From the NCBI GenBank assembly GCA_947179485.1, contig OX359246.1, forward strand, positions 13,454,001 to 13,518,000: a DNA stretch of 64,000 nucleotides, given 5' to 3'. The notes beneath the pieces were generated by a model, which saw only the letters and a list, made by a program, of their open reading frames with translations, ran no database searches and was not told the DNA's origin. A program made the position numbers and the translations under genes. This stretch comes from Allacma fusca. Its lineage: Eukaryota > Arthropoda > Collembola > Symphypleona > Sminthuridae. Position 1 is the stretch's first letter. Every line of letters starts with the position of its first letter. Below are positions 23,943-34,241 of this stretch, piece by piece.

Positions 23943-25776
23943 AGTGGTAATTGATTAATTAATTTTTGTATCTACACACGACAAGGATATTCCAAAAAAG
24001 TGTCTTCCTTGGATGCTTTACTAGTACTAATTCCAATCACTTATTTTAAGGCTGGAAGACCGGACCCATTGATATAAAAAAAACTTGGTGCTATCGGTCG
24101 AAGTTTCCAGGAAATAAAGTTCTCACGTGTTTTTTAGTGCCATGAATTTCACATCAAGCAGCAACAACTATCTTGTCTTGTAATGTTCAGCAATTGCTAA
24201 TTTATTGTTGTTTACTCCTTAACTGTGGGAAATTTTCAGAGCAGGTTTTTTAGATAGATTTAGTGCAGAGCTTCTTGGGATAAATTATTCGATTTAAAAG
24301 AACATTTCGCCTTAGGAACAGGATCAAAGTTGGAAGCATGTCAAAGGGAATTATTACGAGAATCCACTTTCTGTGCTACTAAGATTTTGGGAGCAACTCA
24401 GCGATATCACGATACATTTTAACTTTCCTTCCAGCGCTTAGGTGGAGGAACGGTCAAAGATATTCTATTTCAAAATTGTTTTCAAAAATATCTTTTGACG
24501 CGCAAGTTTCTATGAAGTCTTTCAGAGGACGATCCCACAAGCTTTGAAAATGTGCTCAGGTCCGTTAAAGTAGTGAGCAAGATTAGGAAATTCGGGATCA
24601 GGAGGGATTGGTGGTAGAAAGAAAAATGTGAGAAACGAAGACTGATCACAAATTTTTTTAAATTCTTCTTTTTATTATTTCATATATTAACTGCAGAATT
24701 ATTGTAGAAAATACGGCAATTATACTGAAACAGGAGTTTCAATTTCAACGTTATTATTTTTAAGGGCAAGGATCTGCTCTATGAATTCTATGTTACGTGC
24801 TACGTTTGAATATCTGCATAAATAAAGTACCATACGTCTTACAAAATGAATTTTGAATGTTTTTAGGAGCAAATGCATTGACGAATCTATATGTGACAAG
24901 ATATTTGGGCTCAACATTTAATGACGAAATAACATTTGACAAAAAAGAAAAATGGCGAGAAAGTTCCATGTTCGGATTGAACCCTTGCCGTCTTCACTGT
25001 TGTTGAATGCAAGTCAGAATCTTAATGTAATTAATGATTTCGTTTGGCTCATTCTTGTTTCTCCGTTCCAACATGCTCCTATTATTACGTCAGATTGTAG
25101 GTTGTTTCAAAATGTGGACAAAATTTTTAAAAGGCGCAACTAAAATTATACTACAAATACCGATTGCACACTTTACTTCATTACCTTTCAAAATCTAATG
25201 GTCTAGTTCTAAAACAAGTTCAAAATCTTGAAAAAGGAAAAACGATTGGCTGTGAAAAAAACTTAGAAGAGTTTGTGACTTCTTTAGAAACAGCAGAAAC
25301 TTGTTGGCTGAGTTATTATATGGACAGAGCGGAACATTCAAATAGCTTAAGACATGAGAGACTTGTTGTATGCCTAAATCGTGGGCGCTTATATTAAGAT
25401 TAGCGCTTTAAATAAACGAACAGGTAGTGCTCGTTAATAATAAGGAGTGCTTGGCATGCCACCTTCTGGGTGTTGTGTGAGGCCATTGAACTATGAACGC
25501 GCGGAACTTTAAATAAGCGGGCAAAAAGTGCCCTTTAATAATAAGGATGTTATCATCCAACCAAGGATAAAGGAGTATTACAATTGACTGAGTATCCCTG
25601 CGGTAAATAAACATCATTTATTTACATTATATTGGGCAAACGCCAATGTGCTGCTGGCAAATATTCTGCCAGTGTACGTCAGTCCTGGATTTAGTACGGA
25701 AAATAGCCGTTGTAGCTTCTGTAACCACTCTGAAGCATTACGTCACATTCGTGGGAAATTTGACAGGGGAGAATTA
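23943..25776. other. Intergenic region between SEC14-like paralogue A and a transposon
   Basis: This should contain the promoter of paralogue A at its left side; I see no clear TATA box. Plus-strand open frames at 24952-25143 and 25164-25397 read smoothly but show no family signature, splice partner or shared frame. I do not call them genes. Confidence 0.4.
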
Positions 25777-25784
25777 CTTAAAAA

Positions 25785-26757
25785 CAGTGCTGCCCGCCAG
25801 CCCTTCGAAGTCAAGTCTAGTCTAGTCAACCACAATATGCATTAGGCATAGTCCAGTCAAGTCAAGTCACCTGGATTTTCCATCCTGCTAGTCAAGTCAA
25901 GTCATAGTCTCAAAATAGGACAGGAAAGTGTAGTCAAGTCCTAGACAAGTCAAGTCTTCCAGTCTTAGAGTTAAAGTAAATATTCCCACCAAGTAGCAGC
26001 TTGTGGTGATTGAAATATTTAATCTTACCTTCTACTTAAGCATGAAAAAGTGAATGCGTAGTTTTATTACTCCACTTCTAATCCTACTGGGAATTCTTAC
26101 TAAATTTCTCATTTTTGGATTCTGCTCGCTGTTTACAAATAATGTTCACTTCGAATTTATTCGTAACAGCTCTACCTTCCATCAATGCATTGCTTAAATT
26201 TGTGTGTGTACATATGATTAGTTACAACACTTTTGCCTGATTTTTTAGGACCTTCTGGTTTTGTATAGCAAAAAACTCGAATTTTTTATAATAAACGGTG
26301 ACTAATCAAAATACACAAGTTCAAAATATTGGCTTGAAAAATACAACCAGAACAAGTGAAAACGATAAACAGCTGTATTTTTGGAGTTGTTACAGTTTGA
26401 AAAGTCGTCCTATAATTCTGTGAATGTGCCATAATAGTATTTATCCAATCGCAGTAGTGGATGAAGCTAGATGAAGACCTGGAAACGTAATAATTTGCAT
26501 GATTTTGGAATTTTGTCGACAGCTCGAGGGTGCTGGCGTTAGTCATGACTTGACTAGAAAATGCCAACGAAAACGGATAGTCGAGTCAAGTCAATCACTA
26601 AGTTGTTATCTCTGCAAGGAGTCTAGTCAAGTTAATTCCCATAATTACACAAACAGGATGTAGTCCAGTTAAGTTTTAATGCAAGCATATTTTTACCTGC
26701 TAGTCTAGTCAAGTCGCAAGTTTTCAAGTCAAGTCTGACTTGACTCGGCCAGCACTG
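25785..26757. mobile_element. hAT-type non-autonomous element, TAGTCAAGTC-rich ends
   Basis: The 973-bp element has inverted ends beginning CAGTGCTG(C/G)CC and the perfect 8-bp target duplication CTTAAAAA at 25777-25784 and 26758-26765, matching the hAT consensus nTnnnnAn. Subterminal arrays of AGTCAAGTCTAGTC occur on both sides. The left end (CAGTGCTGCCCGCCAG) closely matches the right end of the 18480-20123 element, so they belong to one family. There is no transposase. Confidence 0.87.
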
Positions 26758-26765
26758 CTTAAAAA

Positions 26766-27344
26766 CATTCCATCAAATTCCTGCACTCACATCACGCCCC
26801 TAGAACTATTTTGGGTAGTACAATAAGAGAGGGAGGTTTCGAAGCTAATTGAAAATTATTCTTCCATTGAAAGCATCTGATTCCTCCAATTTTTAAAGTC
26901 GGACCAGCACTAACCTAAAACAGTTCAATAGATCACAGGTCCAATGCATCAAAAATTGTATGAATTTTATAGGATAAATTCTGTTACAATAATTGTTGTT
27001 TCCACAATTCTCGGAAAATGCAATTTTTCTATTGTATCCATTTTTCTTCTAGTATCTTCGACACTTAATATAACTTCTTTCATCTACAGTTTTGAATGTC
27101 CGTTTTTGAGTTGTATGACGTAAAAACTGGTATATTAATATCCCCAGAATAAACTGAGATTTTTAAATTTATCTGAAATGAAGTTACTTGAATGCTTCCG
27201 TGGACTACATGTTGTAATGAACAACGAGAAGGAGTGCAATATTTTCAGAATTTGCAAATAGTTTCAAAATAGCTAGTTTGTATTTCTGAGCACGATGTTA
27301 CGGTTTTAATTCGAACGGTCAATTATCAAAATGTTTGGTCAGTT
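26766..27344. other. Non-coding stretch downstream of paralogue B
   Basis: I see no gene or bounded repeat. It probably includes the 3' UTR of the minus-strand paralogue B. Confidence 0.4.
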
Positions 27345-28429
27345 TCAGCCGTACACTTGGACCGGCTTGAAGTCTTCGCTACCCCCGTACCATGCTGGGG
27401 GGGTCTTCTGAGGTATTAGTTTTTCCAGAACGGGCTCCCATTCACCTTTTTTCCCATACACTTCCAATTTGCTCATCAGAGGGCCAACAACGATACCTCC
27501 ATGTTTTGAGACATATTCCGGATTAAAGCCAACTGCAAAAGTCAAATGAAATTATTCTACAACATGCATTGACCGCCATATCTATATTACAATATTACGA
27601 AACATTTTCATCTTTTTTTTTATATTTTTTCTTTTGTAACAACTACCACATGTAGTCATATTTTTTAAGGATATTTTTGTAGCTTGTCATTACATAGTTT
27701 GGATTCTGACTCCGCATTCCGAGTACATTCCTTTAGCTCAAGTTTTGCAATAATTACTCACCGTTAATTAAAATTGCTCTGTGCAGACCGGCGTCAATAA
27801 AGTGTGAGAAGGTTCGGAAGGTATTGACCAGGAATGTGACCGCTATAAAAATATTCCAGAAAATTACAAAAAACTAAATAAATAAACGAAAGGGAAAATA
27901 CAAGAGCTTATGTTCTTACTGGGCAAGTGAGTGAACTGTGTCAGTTGGAATTTATCAAGGTCAACGATCGCCAGTGCCTGTGTAAATTTCCCAGTTGGTC
28001 CATCATCTTTCATTACACGGTGACTGGAATCATGGCATCAAATGATTTTTTAAATCAAATAATTTTTGAAAATTTTATTCTTAAAGGCTTTCCGCATTCA
28101 TCTAAAATGTTACCCGACTCCCAAAAAGGTTACACTCCCTTGGTCAAAATATTTAGTAACGTTCTCTCCTGCCCCCTTGAGTACTTGCTCTTTGAAGTTG
28201 AACTTCCCTAGTTCCAGGACCCACACTAAATATTTGTGAAGCGTTTTTAAAAACAATAAAAATATGTACATTACATCGATACTCAAAGACAAAATTCAGG
28301 GACGCTATTTCCATTGACCTTACCAGGTCTCCCTGAGACGTCATACCCGGCCTGATAGTAAGGAAAATTCTGCTGAATTTCCACTGGAACCTCCCAAGAG
28401 CTAATGTCTTCGACGTAATTCGTCATGTC
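27345..28429 (-). pseudogene. SEC14-like paralogue B, exons 2-6 (gene split by a retrotransposon)
   Basis: Exons 28429-28324, 28225-28114, 28023-27920, 27842-27762 and 27532-27345 encode 196 residues in one continuous frame. They match paralogues A and C exon for exon: 106, 81 and 188 bp are identical in length for exons 2, 5 and 6, while exons 3 and 4 differ by multiples of 3. Family marks include PYYQAGYDVSGRPVWV and the C-terminal EWEPVLEKLIP...PPAWYGG. All splice sites are GT-AG with matching phases. The first exon, with the signal peptide, is now 11.5 kb away at 39920-40105, on the other side of a Ty3/gypsy insertion. Exon 1 also ends in an in-frame TAA before a usable donor, so I classify the gene as probably inactivated. 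The intact remaining exons suggest this happened recently. A functional gene with rerouted splicing remains possible. Confidence 0.72.
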
Positions 28430-28548
28430 CTGGAAATTATAGAAACAATATTGTGATAGGCAAGCGTGTTTGAAAATTTATTTTAGATATGGGCTCAAAT
28501 AAAATCCACATTTAATAACCCGTTTTCATTTTTGGAATCACTTGACGC
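28430..28548 (-). other. Intron 1 of paralogue B, 3' part, with target duplication
   Basis: This is the remaining 3' part of intron 1, ending in the acceptor TTTCCAG before 28429. The last four bases (ACGC, 28545-28548) recur at 39831-39834 as the retrotransposon target duplication. Confidence 0.75.
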
Positions 28549-28796
28549 TGTGAGGTTAACTATAACACTCAAACCTAAAATTATGGGACTTAACTTATAA
28601 TTATGAAATTATGATGAGAGAGTAAAAACTAGGTCTAGTCCGTTAGCGTCCGAGCGTTAGGTAAAGACTCTCCTTTATTCATACAATTACCGCAATACAT
28701 TATGCTTAGCCAAGCGCACCATATAGTCTCACTACACAGTACACCTCTACACCTATACACCTATACACATAAGTGCCTTGTGAGTGCACCCTCACA
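28549..28796 (-). repeat. 3' LTR of the Ty3/gypsy element
   Basis: The 248-bp repeat is bounded by the inverted heptamers TGTGAGG/CCTCACA. It matches 39589-39830 at every position except six extra bases (AGCGTC) near 28645. On the minus strand it carries AATAAA (28674-28679), a likely polyadenylation signal. Confidence 0.96.
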
Positions 28797-28812
28797 ACTT
28801 CTCCCCCACTTG
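28797..28812 (-). other. Polypurine tract
   Basis: On the element's sense strand AAGTGGGGGAGAAGT abuts the 3' LTR. A purine-rich run in this place primes plus-strand DNA synthesis in LTR retroelements. Confidence 0.8.
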
Positions 28813-29492
28813 AGAACCTCAAATGTCCTCATTTGAAAGCTATTACATAACATTTTCTTTACCTAAGATTACGCCCAAATCCCTATATTATTACCTATTC
28901 ATTCTTTTTAATATACATTAATTAATAAATCCATCATAAATGCAAATCATCACAAATTCTTTACCATTGATCACAAATAAATTAAGTGAGGTCTTTACAT
29001 CCTTACTAGACCCTCACCTACTAATTTATAATCACAAAAACACATTTCACACATACACGGCCTTTGCTTCTGATCTCTTTACTTCAGATGTCCTCCGGCC
29101 TTGCACTCGTAAACCACCGCTCCGGACTCTGGAAAATAGAAAGGTCATAACACAATTAAATCTCTGAATTAATTTTCAATAGCCAATTAACCCAGGATCC
29201 AGACGACGACCGATTAAGAAATAAGTCATACTCGTACATACACCCTTTCTCAATCTGTTATTTCCTCTTTCCGGCGATTAGTTTACAATAATTCTTGTTC
29301 TAATTAAAACGTGATTAAAACTAAATTAAAATCCGACTTAACCTAGTTACCGAATTGCCTAATTAAAAATTAAAATTGTAACCTAAATAAATAATTAAAC
29401 TTTCCCTTAAAATTGAGTAAATAAAATAAACCTTTTATCATGTAATTGCTTTCTAACCATTCGAATACTCCCAAACCTTACTCCTTCCCCAC
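28813..29492 (-). other. Untranslated tail between ORF3 and the 3' LTR
   Basis: AT-rich, about 680 bp. I see no supported coding frame. Confidence 0.5.
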
Positions 29493-30344
29493 TTAAATGT
29501 GGTCCTCGGATTTCTCCCCTCTCGCCGCTTTCACCATACACTCGACCAGATACCAAACTTGTCGGACTCTTGGGGTCAGTTCCTCAGGAGTGATACCCAT
29601 CTTCCACATCATAATGGTGGGCTCTACATCCCCTACATCATACAGCCTCAAATCGACCGTCAAGTCCTTCTTCTCTTCTGGACTTTGACCGCTCCACCAC
29701 CATGTCAACTCGTCCTCGTACACTCGCCTTTCCACATCTCCATAACAAAGAAATGTGACACATTTTGGCGGCCTGCTTTTCTCCTCCTTGACCACATCTT
29801 GTAAGTTTGCTTCGGCAACTCCCTGCTCCGTGGTTGTGGTTTCCGTGTTCGCAGGATTCTCTTCCTGCCTCAACGTAAACAGTCGGTAAAGAGCACTCAG
29901 TCTTTCCCATTCTCCCTCCATCTGATAATTTCGGAGTGATTCTAGGTCACTGATCACCTCTTCCCGTTGATAATTGGCAGATGGTACCACTGACCCCAAC
30001 AGAGACGACAACGGCATTGCCACCAATCGTTCCGGTTCCTTTACGTCGAACTTGAGGTAAAGCTCCATGACCTCCTTATGATACCGAGACATTAAAAACG
30101 TCGATGGAATCAGGGCCGTGCGGTACTTCCACAGCAGATCATAATAAAGGTCCTTCATTCCCGCTACCTTCTGGCCCTTCTTTTCCAGCGCTGATAGCTC
30201 CCCGACAACCTGACTCGCTATCGCCAAGCCCTCGTCGTCCAACAATATCCGGTGTAAGTATCTTCGAATATAATCAATCCGGATCCGAGTATCCAGAAAT
30301 CCTGAGGAGAATGCTTGCACCGCATAAACCTTACTATCCGCCAT
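29493..30344 (-). CDS. Third ORF of the retrotransposon, function unknown
   Basis: An intact 283-residue ORF downstream of pol inside the element. It opens MADSKVYAVQAF; gag likewise opens MAD. It is largely hydrophilic and predicted helical, with a Thr/Glu-rich stretch near residues 167-175, a PPKCVTFLCYGDVERRVY segment and a WWWSG motif near residues 217-221. There is no signal peptide, membrane anchor, zinc knuckle or fusion-protein pattern, so it is not an obvious envelope. A splice-acceptor-like sequence (CATGCTTTAG) ends just 3 bases before its ATG. That would suit expression from a spliced subgenomic RNA, as envelopes of errantiviruses are; this is inference. Being open over 283 codons in an element that has acquired a pol stop suggests selection or youth. 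Confidence 0.8.
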   Translation of the reverse strand: MADSKVYAVQAFSSGFLDTRIRIDYIRRYLHRILLDDEGLAIASQVVGELSALEKKGQKVAGMKDLYYDLLWKYRTALIPSTFLMSRYHKEVMELYLKFDVKEPERLVAMPLSSLLGSVVPSANYQREEVISDLESLRNYQMEGEWERLSALYRLFTLRQEENPANTETTTTEQGVAEANLQDVVKEEKSRPPKCVTFLCYGDVERRVYEDELTWWWSGQSPEEKKDLTVDLRLYDVGDVEPTIMMWKMGITPEELTPRVRQVWYLVECMVKAARGEKSEDHI

Positions 30345-31442
30345 TTCCTAAAGCATGTAACAGGTAAAGTAAATTAAAGAATAAAAATTTACACCTCTAA
30401 TTCCTTTCCACACTGGATCCCAACTTATCCTTATTATTCCTCTTCTTATTGTTATTTAGAGTCATCATTACAAATAGATCCTTATACATAAAAAATTAAT
30501 GTACTGTACCTTCAATTCACCCAAAGATTTAGAGTTAGAATCCAGATGTTTAGTCCTCAAGGGAACACAAGAAACAAAAATAACTCAATGAAGGAACTAT
30601 CACTCCAGCCACCGCTCACATGCAAGTCTGACAAGGGTCTGTGGTAGGATTCAACGGACTGTTCGCTTGGGTTACTTGACTAGGAAATGAAGGTAGATTA
30701 TTTAAACAAGGTCATTATAGGAACACTATGTAAGTTCCAACTGGTAATAATCAAAAGTTCAAATGCAATTATTCAAAAATTATTTTCGACAAGGATTATA
30801 TTTTTAGAAAGGTAGGTAGGAATGGAATTAATGTCGCCACCTCAATAAGGTAATTTGATAACGCGGACATAGCCGGAGTCATAGACCTTCTAACGTGATA
30901 ACAGGCCTTGCTCACTGTGCCCAGGACTATCTCTTGAAGATAATAGTTGAAGAAAAAATAGCCACAGTTCTAGAAAAAAGAGAAATGACCCAATAAATGA
31001 AACACTCCTTACTATCTAGTTCTTAGTACAAGCTATAAATAGTCTTAATTTAATTTTCTTTCTTTGACTTGAGTTATTGCCCCCGTCCCAGGACTGTACC
31101 ATAACTTATTTAAATTAAAATTAGGACTGAAAAACGCTACTCCACATATTTTCTGACTAAATTAATACTTAATCTGAATATTTAACTAATCGTATTTTAT
31201 AGGCTAATGTTATTCTATGTAGCTATTTCCGTGACCTTTCTACTCTCCCAACAGTACAAACGTCCTGATAAAATCTAATTACCAACCGCCATTAATCAAG
31301 GAAATGAATGCATGAAGGGATAAATAAAAAAAATATAACGGTACTCCTTCGGACCCCAAGCCAACTAGCTACATCCAACCATCCAGTCAATCGAATGTGT
31401 CTGGGGCCAATCTGGCTCTTCCAGAATGTTCATCACAGAATT
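30345..31442 (-). other. Non-coding gap between pol and ORF3 in the retrotransposon
   Basis: A 1.1-kb AT-rich stretch with no supported frame. It ends at a splice-acceptor-like TTTAG just upstream of ORF3. Confidence 0.5.
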
Positions 31443-34229
31443 TCATATCTTCCGAAAATCAATGGATTTAAAAATATCCGGAGGCTTTCTGTCTCGCGTT
31501 GTCCTCCTTGGTCCTGGAGGTCTTATTTCCTCTGACACCGGACTCCCTCTAAATGCTGCCTGAGCAGTCTCCTTCGCTGATTTCCGGGCTATAATAGGAC
31601 TTCCTCTCAGATTTGGGATGGACGTCCTTCCAGACTTTCCCGATGAGGCTGAACCTTGCCCTGGCCTCTGAGACTCCTTGCTAAACCTCTTCCCAGGAGC
31701 CTTGGATACCTTCAAACTAATAGGATCCAATAACTTCCTTTCACGCCCTACATCACTTTCCGTCACCACGACAGAATGCACTGACGAACGTTTTGCCCCT
31801 AGAGGTATCTCCAAGACTCCACTACCGACACTACCCTGGATAGGAAGTTTTAGCAACGGTTCCCCTGGAATCACATTATATCCTTGAGAAATTTGGGCTG
31901 CTCGCACCGATTCCTGCCTTGCCATGGCATCATCAAAATCATTTGCTATAATTATAGCACTTTCTCTCTTGTCCGGAATTTCGATGTTGTTCCGACTGAA
32001 ACCCACATGACCCCCCATGTAATGCTTCTTGGGATCTGATTCGTGGAGATGATTTTCGTCCGAGTCATCAGAACCTCTTCCTCTCTTCCCACGATCTCGG
32101 GACCTTTTCTTCAAAATCACCGAATCCTTAGTGGACGTTATCCTGGAGTGTGCTTCCTCTTTCCAAGGAGATATTTCCTGTCTCAATCCCGCGTTCCTCT
32201 CTCTATTCCGGAACGGTGTATAATCCATCGCGGGAGAGAATAAATCCGGGGACGTATCCTTATGATTTGCTGAAACAAAAATCAAACTATCATTCCTATT
32301 CTCATTATCTTCCGCACTTACACGATTCCCCTCACAATGGCCTTTATTTATTACATTAACAGGACTCCCTGTACTTGTGTGATCATTTTTATCTCTAATA
32401 CTAATGTTAGCCTGACTAAATTCTGTAGACCCACTCAACCTCGCCCCTACTGTCTCCATTGGTGTAATCAGTTTATTCTGATTTTTCCCATTTGAACTTA
32501 ACGGGCCCAAGGCAGAATCCGGTATAGGTATTCGTTGGGTTCGACGATTCAGATTTACTTCACATTTCCCAGAAGAAGTTTCTCGTATTTCCGTCCATAT
32601 CTCCCCGTTGTCTTCGTGGTAACCTGACAGTTGGAAGTCATCCTCAATTGTATTGGGCTCTTCCAGGGTCTCTGATCGCTCTCCGAGCTTTCCGACTCCG
32701 TGGTGTCTGTACTCCGAGCTTCTGCTTGCTTTACTCAACTGTTTCCCTGTGCTCTCCTCGTCCCAGTCTTCAATACGGCTTTTATCAGCTTCCGTATTTA
32801 GTAGGCCTACAAGACTTTCTTGTTCGCGTGTCTCGGGAGCATCTGCTGCGCTATGGTCACTCCCTACATCTCCAGTGACAAACGGATCAATGATAGCGCT
32901 GTTATCATTGACGCTGGAAAATGACACAAAACTCAAGGGTGAATCACTTTCTCCACCAAGCTCATCTAGTTGAGGATGAGGTCCCATTGGAACTTCTGTC
33001 AGTATGGGAATGTCTGGCACGCAATCCTCCTCCATCCTCGTCTCTGCCTGTTCCCTTGTTGAGACAGCACGAGTCCTGATCGGAGACCTTGTTAGCTCTG
33101 GCACCTTTGCTCTAGGGGGCCTATATACGCTATCTCTATTCCTCTCATTGACCTTTGCCTTAAGAGCTATCCGTATTCGCTCCCTAATTTCGGTCAATTC
33201 GGACTCGAGTGATTCGAACTCTTCCAGAACCCGTTTACTCTTTCCTTCTGTTTCCTGGAATTCCTCTGATAGCTTATGTTCCTTTCTAACCTGATCCTGA
33301 GACCTTTTCTGTTCGTGACTTTCAAGAATCTTACTTTTGAACACGCCAGGGAAATCTCGCTGCCAACTAACTGGACCACAGAATTCCTTCATATTGTGTG
33401 AATGAACTCTAAGAATCTGATGTTTTTTCCTCATAGTACCTTTATACTCCACTATAAAAGAAGTTGTACTCAAGGCTGTGATTATTAGATAGGGACCTAT
33501 CCAAGGAAGCTGCAGACCCTGCCTACGCCCATTGGAGACCCAAACTAAATCACCTACTTTAAAATTAGTAGGAAGTCTGTTTTTATTGAACGCTCTGGCT
33601 CGACTCTCCTGCTCTTTCTCCGTATTTAAATTAGCCATAAAAACCCTGTCTCTTCTTTCATTTTCCCTATCCCCCGGTGTCTTGGTTTCCTGCACCGTGA
33701 TTACTGGAGTTACCAAATCCATCTTGGCCTTCGGACTAACCCCATACACTAGACTAAAAGGAGTAAAACCAGTAACTGCGTGTACATGAGAATTATGAGT
33801 TTTGCATGCCCGAGCAATCCATTTATCCCAATTATCTTCCTCCTCACTAACATACTTCCTAAAGAACCTCTTAACCTCTCCGTTGTAGCGTTCCACGTTA
33901 CCATTGGAATTCGGATGATTTGGCATAATTCTAATATGCTCTACCCCCTTCTTCTTTAGGTAATCTGTGAACTCCACTGCTGAAAAGTGAGTCCCGTTGT
34001 CGGAAACTATCTTAGGCACTACTCCAATAGAATCAAAAATAAGTTGTCTCAGAAGTCTCTTGGAATCAGACGCTGTAGCAGTGGGACTTGGGGCTGCCCA
34101 AGCAAACCTGCTTGTCTGATCTACCGCAACGAAGATATATTTGTTGCCTTGCTTGGATTCCTTCAAAGGCCCCACATAGTCAATAGCGATGCTTGTGAAC
34201 ACATCTTCCGGGGGTGGCACAATCTTCAT
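31443..34229 (-). CDS. Pol, downstream part: integrase core plus long C-terminal tail
   Basis: 928 residues read from the first ATG after a pol stop codon. The integrase catalytic triad is D17 (AIDYVGP), D77 (IVSDNGTHF) and E113 (NGNVERYN), with the classic D-35-E spacing. A GPY/F-type module follows near residues 230-290 (LPWIGPYLI). The remaining 630 or so residues are low-complexity, charged and Ser/Thr-rich, with no chromodomain or other family I recognise; the last 25 are basic (RRTTRDRKPP). The frame is continuous with the upstream pol ORF: four sense codons separate that ORF's TAA from this ATG. This is therefore the same reading frame cut by one nonsense codon, not an independent gene. 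The call of the interruption as mutation versus programmed readthrough is open. Confidence 0.93.
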   Translation of the reverse strand: MKIVPPPEDVFTSIAIDYVGPLKESKQGNKYIFVAVDQTSRFAWAAPSPTATASDSKRLLRQLIFDSIGVVPKIVSDNGTHFSAVEFTDYLKKKGVEHIRIMPNHPNSNGNVERYNGEVKRFFRKYVSEEEDNWDKWIARACKTHNSHVHAVTGFTPFSLVYGVSPKAKMDLVTPVITVQETKTPGDRENERRDRVFMANLNTEKEQESRARAFNKNRLPTNFKVGDLVWVSNGRRQGLQLPWIGPYLIITALSTTSFIVEYKGTMRKKHQILRVHSHNMKEFCGPVSWQRDFPGVFKSKILESHEQKRSQDQVRKEHKLSEEFQETEGKSKRVLEEFESLESELTEIRERIRIALKAKVNERNRDSVYRPPRAKVPELTRSPIRTRAVSTREQAETRMEEDCVPDIPILTEVPMGPHPQLDELGGESDSPLSFVSFSSVNDNSAIIDPFVTGDVGSDHSAADAPETREQESLVGLLNTEADKSRIEDWDEESTGKQLSKASRSSEYRHHGVGKLGERSETLEEPNTIEDDFQLSGYHEDNGEIWTEIRETSSGKCEVNLNRRTQRIPIPDSALGPLSSNGKNQNKLITPMETVGARLSGSTEFSQANISIRDKNDHTSTGSPVNVINKGHCEGNRVSAEDNENRNDSLIFVSANHKDTSPDLFSPAMDYTPFRNRERNAGLRQEISPWKEEAHSRITSTKDSVILKKRSRDRGKRGRGSDDSDENHLHESDPKKHYMGGHVGFSRNNIEIPDKRESAIIIANDFDDAMARQESVRAAQISQGYNVIPGEPLLKLPIQGSVGSGVLEIPLGAKRSSVHSVVVTESDVGRERKLLDPISLKVSKAPGKRFSKESQRPGQGSASSGKSGRTSIPNLRGSPIIARKSAKETAQAAFRGSPVSEEIRPPGPRRTTRDRKPPDIFKSIDFRKI

Positions 34230-34241
34230 GAGCCCCTTAGG

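Noticed and set aside
24952..25397. Two adjacent plus-strand frames (63 and 77 residues)
   Set aside because: They are in different frames, with no splice sites that join them and no family signature.
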